Positions 1 to 9,173 of a DNA stretch of 64,000 nt are shown in pieces. Numbering within the stretch: the first letter of the stretch is position 1; every line of letters starts with the position of its first letter. The position numbers and the translations under genes are program-made. This DNA comes from Streptomyces decoyicus (GTDB lineage: Bacteria > Actinomycetota > Actinomycetes > Streptomycetales > Streptomycetaceae): assembly GCF_019880305.1 (NCBI RefSeq), contig NZ_CP082301.1, positions 4,588,001 through 4,652,000 on the forward strand, written 5' to 3'. The notes beneath the pieces are model-generated. The model worked only from the letters and a program-made list of their open reading frames with translations, was not told where the DNA came from and did not search any database.

Positions 1-354
1 GTGAGGGTTGTTGGGGGCGGCCATTGCCGTGCCTCCGATGTGTGCGATGCCCGTGGCGCCGAGGAGGCCGCCTGCGCCGGTCACGCCCGCACCGAGGAGG
101 AATTTCCGCCGTCGGAAGGTGTCGTTTCCCGGCGCCGGTTCCGGCCCCGGAATCGGCCTCGGTTCGCGTTCCGGGTGCCCGTCCCTGGGGACGTCGTGAT
201 CGTGATCCTGCCGCTCGGCCGGAGCCTGCCGCTCGTTCGCCAACCCGCTCGCCTGCTTCCCGTACTTCGGTGCGTGGGTGTCCTGTTCGCTGAGCCGTCC
301 CCGGGGTGGCCCGACCCTAGGGCCGGTGCAGAATTGGAACAAGGGTTCCGGCAT
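1..354 (-). CDS. Tat-exported protein, N-terminal part only
   Basis: Only the start of this gene is in the window; it runs off the left edge. Reading the minus strand from an ATG at 354 gives a Pro/Glu/His-rich stretch of about 75 residues, then the twin-arginine signal FRRRKFLLGAGVTGAGG, a hydrophobic segment and a small-residue region ending near GTAMAAPNNPH. That is a Tat signal peptide, so the product is probably exported folded. The N-terminal extension before RRRKF is unusually long, so the true start may lie downstream of 354 (no clear ribosome binding site decides it). The catalytic part is outside the window and no function can be assigned. It is divergent from the ATP-grasp gene at 583. 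Confidence 0.5.
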   Translation of the reverse strand, partial: MPEPLFQFCTGPRVGPPRGRLSEQDTHAPKYGKQASGLANERQAPAERQDHDHDVPRDGHPEREPRPIPGPEPAPGNDTFRRRKFLLGAGVTGAGGLLGATGIAHIGGTAMAAPNNPH

Positions 355-582
355 GCGGGATTTGGTGGAGGGGAGTGCGGGTGGCGGAAGTCGCGCGGGG
401 GTCCGGCAAAGTCCTGGTCATGGCCTGCGTGCGGGGTGTACGGGGTGGCGTAGCCTCGCCGAAATATGGGCCGGAGCCGGGTGCGTGGGCCCACGGTCCC
501 CGCCGGAATCCGCATGGGATCCTGGTGTGTCATGGATCTGCCGGACGGACGGTGGACGTGCGGCGATGACAAGGGTGCACCG

Positions 583-2505
583 ATGAGACTCTGCTTCCTG
601 GTGGAGGAGCAGTACCGCCATGACGGCATGCCGCTGGATGTGATCCGCCAACTCGGCGCCTGGGGCCACCAGGTGGACGTGCTGTGGCCCGGCCGCTCGC
701 TGCTCCCCATATCCGAGGCCATCCGCGCGGGCAGCCACGATGCCTGGGTCCTCAAGACCGTCTCCGGCGGCCCGGGGCTGACGCTCTTGGAAGCCGCCTC
801 CTCCGTCGGGCTGACGACGGTGAACGATGTCCGGGCGATCCGTGGCGTACGCGACAAGGCGCTGGCCGCGGTGATCGCCCGCAGCAGTGGGCTGCCCGTC
901 CCCGTGACGTATGCGGCGGTCCGCCTCCAGGAGTTCGCGGAGATACCCGAGGCGGAGTTCCCGCTTGTGGTGAAGCCCGCGGACGGCAGCTCCGGGCGTG
1001 CCGTCCGGCTGGTGGCGACGCCGGACCGGCTGCTGGATCCCGTGGAGCCGGATGACGCAGGGGCCCCGGGCGCGCCGGGCGGCGGGCTGCTCATCGCCCA
1101 GCCCTATGTGCCCAACTCCGGTACGGATCTGAAGGTGTACAGCGTCGCCGGCCGGCTGTACGCGACCGAGCGGTGCTCCCCGCTGCATCCCGCCCATGCC
1201 GTACGCGAACGGCAGGTTCCGCTCACCCCGGAAATCGCCCGGGTCGCTGCCGAGATCGGGACGGTGTTCGGCCTCGATCTCTACGGGGTCGACATTCTGC
1301 TCGGGCCCGACGGACCGGTGGTCGTCGACATCAACGACTTCCCGAGCTTCCGTCAGGTACCGGACGCCGTTGCCCGGGTGTCCGCCGCGGTGCTGGAGCT
1401 CGCCCGTAACGGGACGGCAGGGCAGGGGGCCGGGTTCCCCACTGCCGGGCAGCCGAGCACCGGGCAGCCGACCGCCGGGCAGTCGAGCACCGGGGAGCCG
1501 AGGGCGACGCCCGCCGCTCCCGCCGCCACGCCCGCCCCGTCGACGTCCGCCCCCACGCCCCCGTTCACCATCCCGCCCGTCCCGCCCGCCGCCCCGCGCC
1601 CCCGTCCCGCCCGCCGCCCCGCGCCCCCGGCCCGCGGCCTCGATCGGTGGCGGCCGATGAGGGTCGGTCTGGTCACCGCGGATGCCGGCCATCCGCTGTT
1701 GGCCGCGGTCACCGAGCTGCTGACCCCGGGGCATCAGGTCGAGTGGCTGGATCCGGGCGGCGAGGTGCGGGACCTGGACCTGTCCTCGCTCGCCGATGTC
1801 TACCTCCTCAAGGCGCGGACGCCGCGCGCGCTGGCGCTCGCCGCTCTCCTGGAGGAGCACGGCGCTCCGGTGCTCAACTCCGCGGCGGCGACCGCGCGGT
1901 GCCAGGACCGCGTCGAGATGGCCGCGGTCGCCCGCGCGGCCGGACTGCCGTTCGCGGGCACCACCTCCGTGGCCGCGCTCGGGCAGCTGGCCGCAGCGGG
2001 CGCACCGGACGGCCCGCTGGTGATCAAGAGCCGGTTCAGCCGGCGCCATGACCTCGTGGCCCGTGCCGACAGCGCCGTACGGCTGCGGGAACTGGCCGCC
2101 GCCTGGCCCGACGAGCCGGTGGTGGTGCAGGAGTTCACCGTGAACAGCGGCTGGGACCACAAGCTGTGGGTGGTCGACGGCCGGCTCTTCGCCGGGCTGC
2201 GCCGCTCGGAGCTGGCCCCGGACGGCCGCGGGCCGACGCTGCCGCTGCCGGTCGGCGACCTGCCCGCCGGCTGGACGGATGCCGCGCTCCGGGTCGGCGA
2301 GGTCTTCGGCCTGGACGTCTACGGCGTCGACCTCCTCGATGCCGGCGGCGGTGCGCCCCTCATCGTGGACATCAATGCCTTCCCCGGCATCCGCGGCCAG
2401 GCCGGTGCGCCGGAGGCGCTGGCGCAGCTTGCCCTGCGCACCGCGGCGCACGGCCGGAGCCGCGGCATGGACGAAAGAAAAGTGCCGGAAGCCAGCCAGA
2501 AATAG
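583..2505 (+). CDS. Tandem double ATP-grasp (RimK-like) protein
   Basis: 640 residues holding two complete ATP-grasp modules. Module 1 (about 1-280) opens MRLCFLVEEQYRHDG and ends with DINDFPSF. Module 2 (from residue 359) opens MRVGLVTADAGHP and ends with DINAFPGI. In each, the D-I-N near the end corresponds to the Mg-binding position, and LVVKPADGSSG / LVIKSRFS fit the nucleotide-binding lysine strand. A Pro/Ala-rich linker (about 283-358) carries a short repeat of the TAGQPSTGQP type. ATP-grasp enzymes join a carboxylate to an amine or thiol through an acyl-phosphate; the substrate here is unknown. The ATG at 583 was chosen because homology begins there; upstream in-frame codons add a non-conserved tail. 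It is followed after 154 bp by geosmin synthase, with hairpins between them, so co-transcription is uncertain. Confidence 0.8.
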   Translation: MRLCFLVEEQYRHDGMPLDVIRQLGAWGHQVDVLWPGRSLLPISEAIRAGSHDAWVLKTVSGGPGLTLLEAASSVGLTTVNDVRAIRGVRDKALAAVIARSSGLPVPVTYAAVRLQEFAEIPEAEFPLVVKPADGSSGRAVRLVATPDRLLDPVEPDDAGAPGAPGGGLLIAQPYVPNSGTDLKVYSVAGRLYATERCSPLHPAHAVRERQVPLTPEIARVAAEIGTVFGLDLYGVDILLGPDGPVVVDINDFPSFRQVPDAVARVSAAVLELARNGTAGQGAGFPTAGQPSTGQPTAGQSSTGEPRATPAAPAATPAPSTSAPTPPFTIPPVPPAAPRPRPARRPAPPARGLDRWRPMRVGLVTADAGHPLLAAVTELLTPGHQVEWLDPGGEVRDLDLSSLADVYLLKARTPRALALAALLEEHGAPVLNSAAATARCQDRVEMAAVARAAGLPFAGTTSVAALGQLAAAGAPDGPLVIKSRFSRRHDLVARADSAVRLRELAAAWPDEPVVVQEFTVNSGWDHKLWVVDGRLFAGLRRSELAPDGRGPTLPLPVGDLPAGWTDAALRVGEVFGLDVYGVDLLDAGGGAPLIVDINAFPGIRGQAGAPEALAQLALRTAAHGRSRGMDERKVPEASQK

Positions 2506-2572
2506 CCCCTGTTCGGAGCTCACCGAACCGAAGTGGAGCGGAGGCGGAAGGTCCTCCTCCGTAAGGCCTAAG

Positions 2573-2630
2573 GCGCTGACCCCTGGGGTAGCGCTGCCCC
2601 GTCGGGAAGGCGTGGTTCCACGTGCCTTCC
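2573..2630 (+). promoter_or_regulatory. Two hairpins between the ATP-grasp gene and geoA
   Basis: Two inverted repeats sit in the 154 bp before geoA. The first (2573-2594) pairs GCGCT with AGCGC around CCCC/GGGG. The second (2605-2630) pairs GGAAGGC with GCCTTCC around GTGG/CCAC and ends 15 bp before the ribosome binding site. The first could terminate the upstream transcript; the second would lie in the geoA leader. No T-run follows either, so a termination role is an inference. Confidence 0.4.
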
Positions 2631-2659
2631 TTCCGTACGCATGGGGAGAGGCCAGCACG

Positions 2660-4897
2660 GTGACACAGCCATTCGAATTGCCCCACTTCTATACGCCCTA
2701 TCCGGCGCGGTTGAACCCGCATCTGGAGACGGCGCGTACGCATTCCAAGAAGTGGGCCCGCTCCATGGGGATGCTGGAGGGCTCGGACATCTGGGAGGAG
2801 AAGGACCTCGACGCCCACGATTACGCGCTGCTGTGCTCCTACACCCACCCGGACTGCGACGCGGATGCGCTCTCGCTGGTGACCGACTGGTACGTCTGGG
2901 TCTTCTTCTTCGACGACCACTTCCTGGAGATGTTCAAGCGGACGCTCGACCGGGAGGGCGGCAAGGAGTACCTCGACCGGCTGCCCGCCTTCATGCCGAT
3001 GGATCTGACCGCGCCCGTTCCCGAGCCGACCAACCCCGTCGAGGCGGGACTTGCCGATCTGTGGGCGCGCACCGTGCCGCACATGTCCATGGCGTGGCGG
3101 CAGCGCTTCGCCGAGAGCACCGAGCATCTGCTCAATGAGTCGCTGTGGGAACTGTCCAACATCAACATCCACCGGGTGCCCAACCCCGTCGAGTACATCG
3201 AGATGCGCCGCAAGGTCGGCGGCGCGCCCTGGTCGGCGGGACTGGTGGAGTTCGCGACCGGCGCCGAGGTGCCCGCGGCCGTCGCCGGATCCCGCCCGCT
3301 GCGGGTGCTGCGGGACACCTTCTCCGACGGTGTCCACCTGCGCAACGACCTCTTCTCCTACCAGCGGGAGACGGAGGAGGAGGGCGAGCTGAGCAACGGC
3401 GTCCTGGTGCTGGAGACCTTCCTGGACTGCACCACCCAGGAGGCCGCGGACGCCGTCAACGACCTGATCACCTCGCGGCTCCAGCAGTTCGAGAACACGG
3501 TGGTGGCCGAACTCCCCGCGCTCTTCCTGGAGAAGGGCCTCGATCCGAAGTCCTGCGCGGAGGTGCTGGCGTACGCCAAGGGGCTCCAGGACTGGCAGTC
3601 CGGCGGCCATGAATGGCATATGCGCTCCAGCCGCTACATGAACGGCGGCGGCTCCGCGGCCGGAACCTCGCAGGCCTGGTCGCCCTTCGCCTTCGGCGGG
3701 CTCGGCACCTCGGCCGCCGACCTGAAGACGGCGCTGGCCACGGGTGGGGCGCACCGTATCCGCAGCTCCACCCATGTCCCGCACCAGAAGGTCGGCCCCT
3801 CGCGCATTCCCGACTTCCTCATGCCGTTCACCACGACGCTCAGCCCGCACCTGGAGGGGGCCCGCCGCCGCGTCGTCGAATGGGCGCACCGGATGGGCAT
3901 CCTCGGCCCGCAGCCCGGGGTGCCGCTGTCCGACGTCTGGGACGAGCCCGCGATGATCCGCTACGACCTGGCGCTGTGTGCGGCCGGCCTCCACCCGGAC
4001 GCCACCCCCGAACAACTGGACCTGGGCGCCGCCTGGCTGGCCTGGGGCACGTACGCGGACGACTACTACCCCCAGGTCTTCGGCCGGACCCGCGACATCG
4101 CCTCGGCCAAGGTGTGCACCGAGCGGCTGTCGTCCTTCATGCCGCTCGACTCCTCGGCGGAAGTGCCGGAGCCGGTCAACGCCATGGAACGCGCGCTGGG
4201 GGACCTGTGGACCCGTACGGCGGGACCGATGACCCCCGAAGCGCGCCGGTCGTTCCGGGAGGCCGTCGACAAGATGACGGCCAGCTGGCTCTGGGAGATC
4301 GACAACCAGATCCTGAACCGCATCCCCGATCCGGTCGACTACATCGAGATGCGCCGCGCGACCTTCGGTTCCGACCTCACCATGAGCCTGAGCCGCATCG
4401 GCCACGGCCGGCAGGTCCCGCCGGAGGTCTACCGCTCCGGCCCGCTGCGCTCACTGGAGAACGCCGCGGCCGACTACGCCTGTCTGATGAACGATGTCTT
4501 CTCGTACCAGAAGGAGATCGAGTACGAGGGCGAGGTCCACAACGGCATCCTGGTCGTCCAGAATTTCTTCGACTGCGACTACCCGACCGCGCTGAACATC
4601 ATCCATGACCTCATGACGTCGCGGATGCAGGAGTTCCAGCATGTCGCCGCTCATGAACTCCCGGTCGTCTACGACGACTTCGGCCTTTCGCCGGAAGCCC
4701 GCAAGGCGCTCGACGGCTATGTCCACGAGCTGGAGAACTGGATGGCCGGCATCCTCACCTGGCACCAGGGCTGCCTGCGCTACATCGAGCCCGAGCTGCG
4801 ACACCCGACGGGTTCGCCGGGGTGGCTGGGCGCGCCGGCCGGGCTGGGCACGTCGGCCGCCCGCGTCTTCCGGCCGTCGGCGGTGCGTGTGGGGTAG
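2660..4897 (+). CDS. geoA: Bifunctional germacradienol/geosmin synthase
   Basis: 745-residue two-domain class I terpene cyclase. In characterised Streptomyces homologues the N-terminal domain converts farnesyl diphosphate to germacradienol and germacrene D, and the C-terminal domain converts germacradienol to geosmin with loss of acetone. The N-terminal domain has the Mg motif DDHFLE at 85-90 and the NSE triad in NDLFSYQRE (N229, S233, E237). The C-terminal domain has DDYYP at 467-471 and a second NSE motif NDVFSYQKE from N611. Length matches the family. The start is GTG 2660 (MTQPFELPHFY), with GGAGAGG at 2645-2651 as ribosome binding site; the ATG at 2641 is out of frame. Single-gene pathway, cytosolic, product volatile. 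A divergent short C-terminal tail follows the second domain. Confidence 0.96.
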   Translation: MTQPFELPHFYTPYPARLNPHLETARTHSKKWARSMGMLEGSDIWEEKDLDAHDYALLCSYTHPDCDADALSLVTDWYVWVFFFDDHFLEMFKRTLDREGGKEYLDRLPAFMPMDLTAPVPEPTNPVEAGLADLWARTVPHMSMAWRQRFAESTEHLLNESLWELSNINIHRVPNPVEYIEMRRKVGGAPWSAGLVEFATGAEVPAAVAGSRPLRVLRDTFSDGVHLRNDLFSYQRETEEEGELSNGVLVLETFLDCTTQEAADAVNDLITSRLQQFENTVVAELPALFLEKGLDPKSCAEVLAYAKGLQDWQSGGHEWHMRSSRYMNGGGSAAGTSQAWSPFAFGGLGTSAADLKTALATGGAHRIRSSTHVPHQKVGPSRIPDFLMPFTTTLSPHLEGARRRVVEWAHRMGILGPQPGVPLSDVWDEPAMIRYDLALCAAGLHPDATPEQLDLGAAWLAWGTYADDYYPQVFGRTRDIASAKVCTERLSSFMPLDSSAEVPEPVNAMERALGDLWTRTAGPMTPEARRSFREAVDKMTASWLWEIDNQILNRIPDPVDYIEMRRATFGSDLTMSLSRIGHGRQVPPEVYRSGPLRSLENAAADYACLMNDVFSYQKEIEYEGEVHNGILVVQNFFDCDYPTALNIIHDLMTSRMQEFQHVAAHELPVVYDDFGLSPEARKALDGYVHELENWMAGILTWHQGCLRYIEPELRHPTGSPGWLGAPAGLGTSAARVFRPSAVRVG

Positions 4898-5109
4898 GCG
4901 GCAGCGAGCCGGGCGATCCGGGCCGGCCCGGTGCTGCCGGTCCGGTCCGCCCGGGTCGCCCGCCGTCCGCGGGGCGGTCCGGGCGCCGCCCCCGTGGGCT
5001 GCCGGCCCGCATGCGCCCGTGCCCCTTCCGTGCGCGGTACCGCGTCATGTGCCATCGGCCTATGGTTCATGACCCCGTGCGTGCGGGGCGAGCGGCGAGG
5101 GGGCGGGCG

Positions 5110-7296
5110 ATGGCGGCAGGGAGTTCTCGAGGCGGGGCGGCAGGCGGTTCGGCGTCCCGGCGGGCGCAGGAGGCCCGTCGGCAGGAGCGGCTCTTACGCG
5201 AACAGTGGCAGGCCGCCCGGCAGCGGGCCGAGCGCTGGGAGGCGGCGAGCGAGGGGGAGCGGCGGGTCGCCGCCCAGCTGCTGATGCTGGCCGGCCGGGG
5301 CTGGCGGCTGCTGGTGGACCGGCGCTGGCCCGGCACCCGCGCGGCCAATGTGGACATGCTGCTGATCGGCCCCGGCGGTGTCTTCGTCATCGACGTCAAG
5401 AACTGGCGGGCCGCGCCGGAGACCTCGGGGGGCCGGCTGCGGGCCGGGGGGTTCTCGCGCGACGAGCACCGGCGCAAGCTGCTCGCGGTCACCAAGGCCG
5501 CCGAGAACGCGGTGGCGTCCTTGGGGATGTCGCCGGTGGCGGTGCGTCCGCTGCTGGCCTTCGCGGGGCAGCGGGTCGACGCGGAGCTGGGCCGGATACG
5601 GCTGCTGGGGGAGCACGAGATCGGCCCGGCGCTGCTGTCGGAGCGCACCCGGCTGTCCGCGGGGTCGGTCCGCGCCCTCGCCGACCACCTGGCGCGGGTC
5701 TTCCCCGAGTACGAGGACCCGGCCGCCACTCCGGCCCAGGCCGCCACCTCGGCCCCGGGCGCGACCCCGGCCCCGGGCGCCACTACGTCGCCGGGCGCCA
5801 CCACGTCGTCCCCGGCCACCGTCGCCCGGCCGCCGGCTGCCGGGGCCGACGGCCTCTTCGACCTCGACGGGCTGCGGGAAGCCGCCCTCGACGAAGCGCG
5901 CCGGGCCCCCATCGAGCAGTGGATGACCTTCCTCGACCCCGACCAGCTCGCGCTGGTGCGGCGCAACTGGGCCGGCCCCGCCAGGATCAGCGGCCCGGCC
6001 GGCACCGGCAAGACCGTCGTCGGCCTGCACCGAGCGGCCTATCTCGCCCAGCGCACCAACGGCCGCGTCCTGTACGTCACCTTCGCCAACAACCTCCCCC
6101 GCGTACAGAGCACCTTCCTGAAGACCATGGCCCCGGCGGTGGCCGACCGGATCGACTTCCGCAGCCTGCACTCCTGGGCGCGGGACTATCTGCGCAGCCG
6201 CGGCGTGCCCGTCCATCTGCACAAGGAGAAGGCGGAGACGGCCTTCAGCCTCGCCTGGAAACACGTGGGGCGGAACAGCTGTCTGACCGAGATCGATCCG
6301 CTGCACCCCTACTGGCAGGAGGAGATCGACTACGTCATCAAGGGCCGCGGCATCACCTCCTTCGAGGAGTACGCCGTGCTCGCCCGCCGACGCCGCCGGG
6401 CCGGCCTGCGCCGCCCGCACCGGCAGGCCGTGTGGGCGCTGTACGAGGCGTACGAGGCCCAGCGCATCGAGCGCGCCGTGCACGACTTCAACGATGTGCT
6501 CTCCCTCGCGCTCGCGGAGGCGGCCGGCCGCACCGGTCACAGCGACTACACCGCCGTCGTCGTGGACGAGGTCCAGGACCTGACCCTCGTCGGGGTGCGC
6601 CTGCTGCACGCCCTGGTCGGCGACAGCCCCAACGGACTGCTGCTGGTGGGGGACGGCCAACAGGCCGTCTACCCGGGCGGGTTCCGCCTCTCGGACGCGG
6701 GCATCGACATCCGCGGGGACCGCGGCCAGGTGCTGCGGGCCAACTACCGCAACAGCAAGGACATCGTGGACACCGCGCTCTCCGTGGTCGCCGAGGACGC
6801 CTTCGAGGACCTCGACGGGCTGCCCACCCCCGGCCGGCGGGACGTCGACCTGACCTACCACGACGGCCAGGTACGGCGCGCGGTGCTGCCCACCCTCGAC
6901 GCGCATGACGCGGCACTGCTGGCCGCGCTGGGCGCCCTGACCCCGCAGCAGCTCGCCGACTCCGCCGTGCTCTGCTCCGCCAAGCGCGGCATCGAGCACT
7001 ACCAGCGCCTGCTCACCCGGGCGGGCCTGCGCGTCTGCCCGCTGGAGCAGTACGACGGGCACCCGGTCGAGGCCGTGAAGCTGGGCAGTTACCGCCGTGC
7101 CAAGGGCCTGGAGTTCAAGCGCGTCTATCTGCCGCAGCACGATGCCGATCTGCCCCGGGGGAACCCGGCCGGGGGCCCGTCCACCGAAACGGCCGATGAG
7201 CGCGGCGAGCTGGCCCGCAGTCAGCTCTTCGTCGCCATGACCCGCGCCCGCGACGTCCTCTGGCTGGGCAGCGTCAGGCCACCGCAGGAGAAGTGA
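5110..7296 (+). CDS. NERD-domain UvrD/Rep-like DNA helicase
   Basis: 728 residues. Basic and Gln-rich N-terminus, then a NERD (nuclease-related) domain at about 50-165, including NVDMLLIGPGGVFVIDVKNW, where the D and the DVK lysine are typical nuclease-like residues. An Ala/Thr/Pro-rich linker (about 215-250) leads to a superfamily 1 helicase: Walker A GPAGTGKT at 295-302, Walker B VVVDEVQD at about 483-490, GDGQQAVY, the Arg motif LRANYRN, and motif VI VAMTRARDVLWLG near the end. It should be an ATP-dependent DNA translocase, possibly with endonuclease activity, acting in repair or nucleic-acid defence; the exact role is unknown. ATG 5110 was chosen because the protein reads cleanly from there; an in-frame ATG at 5048 would add 20 residues without obvious homology. 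It stands alone, 212 bp after geoA. Confidence 0.85.
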   Translation: MAAGSSRGGAAGGSASRRAQEARRQERLLREQWQAARQRAERWEAASEGERRVAAQLLMLAGRGWRLLVDRRWPGTRAANVDMLLIGPGGVFVIDVKNWRAAPETSGGRLRAGGFSRDEHRRKLLAVTKAAENAVASLGMSPVAVRPLLAFAGQRVDAELGRIRLLGEHEIGPALLSERTRLSAGSVRALADHLARVFPEYEDPAATPAQAATSAPGATPAPGATTSPGATTSSPATVARPPAAGADGLFDLDGLREAALDEARRAPIEQWMTFLDPDQLALVRRNWAGPARISGPAGTGKTVVGLHRAAYLAQRTNGRVLYVTFANNLPRVQSTFLKTMAPAVADRIDFRSLHSWARDYLRSRGVPVHLHKEKAETAFSLAWKHVGRNSCLTEIDPLHPYWQEEIDYVIKGRGITSFEEYAVLARRRRRAGLRRPHRQAVWALYEAYEAQRIERAVHDFNDVLSLALAEAAGRTGHSDYTAVVVDEVQDLTLVGVRLLHALVGDSPNGLLLVGDGQQAVYPGGFRLSDAGIDIRGDRGQVLRANYRNSKDIVDTALSVVAEDAFEDLDGLPTPGRRDVDLTYHDGQVRRAVLPTLDAHDAALLAALGALTPQQLADSAVLCSAKRGIEHYQRLLTRAGLRVCPLEQYDGHPVEAVKLGSYRRAKGLEFKRVYLPQHDADLPRGNPAGGPSTETADERGELARSQLFVAMTRARDVLWLGSVRPPQEK

Positions 7297-7540
7297 GCCG
7301 AGGACGGCGGCGTACGGGGCACCGCGCGCCGCGGGCCGGGCGGGACGGTGGGACACCCTGGCCCCGTGGCTCCCTCGCATGGCTTCCTCGCATGGAGTCC
7401 TTCCGGGGATGCCGCCGGGCGGTGGATATCCCGGCCGGGGTGAATATCCCGAGATGTCGTCGGGAACCCCACATGGCGAAGTCCCGCACGGGCGTGACCG
7501 GGGCCGGACCGCCGCCCATGGCTGACAAGGAGTTCCCACT

Positions 7541-8086
7541 GTGCGACGCCTGACCGCTCTCGTTGGCACTGCGGCCATCGTCGGGGGGCTGGTCGTGTTC
7601 GCCCCACCCGGCGCGCACGCCATCACCGGCATTATCACGTACCACACCCGGCCCGGAAACCGGGTGTACGAGATCCTCGATCCCGGCGACGACCACTGCT
7701 ACGGCGTGGGCGACGGGTACGGCGAGGTGGAGAACGACACCCCCACCGACCTGGTCCTGTACAACGGGCGGGACTGCACCGGATCCGTGGTCACCGTCGT
7801 GCCCCACCGCACGTGGAAGAACGCGCGGTTCGGGAGCCTGCAACTGAGCTCGCGCGGCCCGATGGAAGAGCCGGTGGACGACGACTACACCGACAGGCCG
7901 GAGGAGCCGGAGCCTTCCAGGAGTTCGCAGAGCCCGGACGAGCCGGAGCCTCCCAGGAGCTCGCAGAGCCCGGAGGAGTCGGAGCGCCCCTCGGATTCCG
8001 AGAGCCCCGAGAGCTCCGACAGCCCCGACGGCCCGCAGGACCCGGTGAACTCGGCAGGGCACGCGAGTCCGGGAGCCGCCCGCTGA
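7541..8086 (+). CDS. Small secreted protein with Ser/Pro/Glu-rich tail
   Basis: 181 residues from GTG 7541. Sec signal peptide at 1-27 (hydrophobic core ALVGTAAIVGGLVVF, cleavage after GAHA). The next 80 residues form a compact module with two cysteines (DDHCYG and RDCTG), likely a disulfide, and a YHTRPGNRVYEI start. The C-terminal third is low complexity: an imperfect repeat of EEPEP.RSSQSP units and then Ser/Asp/Pro-rich sequence, as in wall-spanning or flexible extracellular linkers. No sortase signal or further membrane segment is seen. I do not recognise the family. The preceding 244 bp hold no gene; AAGGAG at 7528-7533 is the ribosome binding site. Confidence 0.65.
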   Translation: MRRLTALVGTAAIVGGLVVFAPPGAHAITGIITYHTRPGNRVYEILDPGDDHCYGVGDGYGEVENDTPTDLVLYNGRDCTGSVVTVVPHRTWKNARFGSLQLSSRGPMEEPVDDDYTDRPEEPEPSRSSQSPDEPEPPRSSQSPEESERPSDSESPESSDSPDGPQDPVNSAGHASPGAAR

Positions 8087-8224
8087 GGTGAGTGCGCCGC
8101 TGCAGAACCCGGAGGCAGGCCGGGTGCCGCACCGGCGCACACTCCACCTGGCGCCCGGCCGGCCGACGGCCCGCCGGGCGCCAGGCATGACGGCCCGGCG
8201 CCCGCCGCCATCGTGCGGACCAGC

Positions 8225-9163
8225 TCAAGGACCCGCTTCAGCGTTTCCGGCCGCGCGCCCGTGCTCTTCCGCGAAGGCGCGGAAGCTGCGCGGCGGGCGG
8301 CCGGTGAGGCGCTCGACGGTGTCCGTGACGCGGTCTTCGGCGCCGCCGGCGATGGCGCGGTCCAGGCCGGCCAGCAGGGCGGCGAACTCTGCGGGAATGC
8401 CGGCGGCCAGGTGGTCGCGCAGCTCCTCGTAGGCGAGGGGCCGGTGGTGTACGGGCCGGCCGGTGACCGTGGTGAGGGTGGCGGCGATGTCGTCGTAGCT
8501 CAGTGCCTGCGGGCCGGTGAGCACCAGGTCGTGGGCGGGGGGCGGCGGTTCGTCGGTGAGGGCGCGCACGGCGACGGCGGCGATGTCGTCCGCGTCGATG
8601 AAGCCGACGCGGCCTGCGCCGGTCGCGGACCGGATGACGCCGTGGGTGCGGATGCTCTCCGCGTGCAGATGCCGGTCGGTGAAGTTCTGCATGAACCAGG
8701 AGGGCCGCAGCACCGCCCACTCCTCGAAGAGGCCCGGGAGGGCCGCATGCACCCGGCCCACCATCGGGCCGCCGGCGGGGATGCCGGAGGAGCTGAGGAG
8801 GACCGCGCGGCGGACACCGGCCGCACGGGCCCCTTCCAGGAAGGGCAGCATGACGGCGGACGGGTCGGTGGCCCCGACGGGCGGCACGAGATAGATCCGG
8901 GCCGCTCCTCGCAGGGCGGCGTGGTGGGTGGCGGGGTCGTACCAGTCGAAGCGGACGGCCTGTGCGCCGGGCAGCTCGGGGGCACGGCGGGCGGCGGCTC
9001 TGACGGGGTGCCCGAGTGCGGTGAGCCTGCGCACGATGCGGCTGCCGGTGTTGCCGGTGGCGCCGGTGACCAGGATGGCGTCGTGGCCGGCCCGGGTGCG
9101 GTGGCCGGCCCGACTGCCCTGGCCGGTCCGGGGGGCGTGGGCCCGGGAGGCGTGGTCGGTCAT
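8225..9163 (-). CDS. NmrA-like NAD(P)-binding oxidoreductase
   Basis: 312 residues, atypical short-chain dehydrogenase fold. The N-terminal Rossmann motif is VTGATGNTGSRIVRRL (G-x-x-G-x-x-G), followed by VRAAARR, a typical NADP-phosphate contact. No SDR Tyr-x-x-x-Lys pair is evident, as in NmrA/HSCARG and quinone oxidoreductase-2 relatives, which sense NAD(P) or reduce quinones. The start ATG 9163 (MTDHASRAH) was preferred over an upstream ATG at 9208, which would overlap the previous gene. It is the second gene of a two-gene operon with the SnoaL-like protein (10 bp gap), divergent from a TetR repressor, so it is probably induced by that regulator's ligand. Confidence 0.82.
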   Translation of the reverse strand: MTDHASRAHAPRTGQGSRAGHRTRAGHDAILVTGATGNTGSRIVRRLTALGHPVRAAARRAPELPGAQAVRFDWYDPATHHAALRGAARIYLVPPVGATDPSAVMLPFLEGARAAGVRRAVLLSSSGIPAGGPMVGRVHAALPGLFEEWAVLRPSWFMQNFTDRHLHAESIRTHGVIRSATGAGRVGFIDADDIAAVAVRALTDEPPPPAHDLVLTGPQALSYDDIAATLTTVTGRPVHHRPLAYEELRDHLAAGIPAEFAALLAGLDRAIAGGAEDRVTDTVERLTGRPPRSFRAFAEEHGRAAGNAEAGP

Positions 9164-9173
9164 GGTCGCTCCG

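Noticed and set aside
418..2658. 746-codon open frame on the minus strand over the ATP-grasp gene
   Set aside because: Same reason: mirror of a GC-rich coding strand. Similar false frames at 5194-7647, 2372-4405, 22557-24519 and 36759-40028 were dropped.
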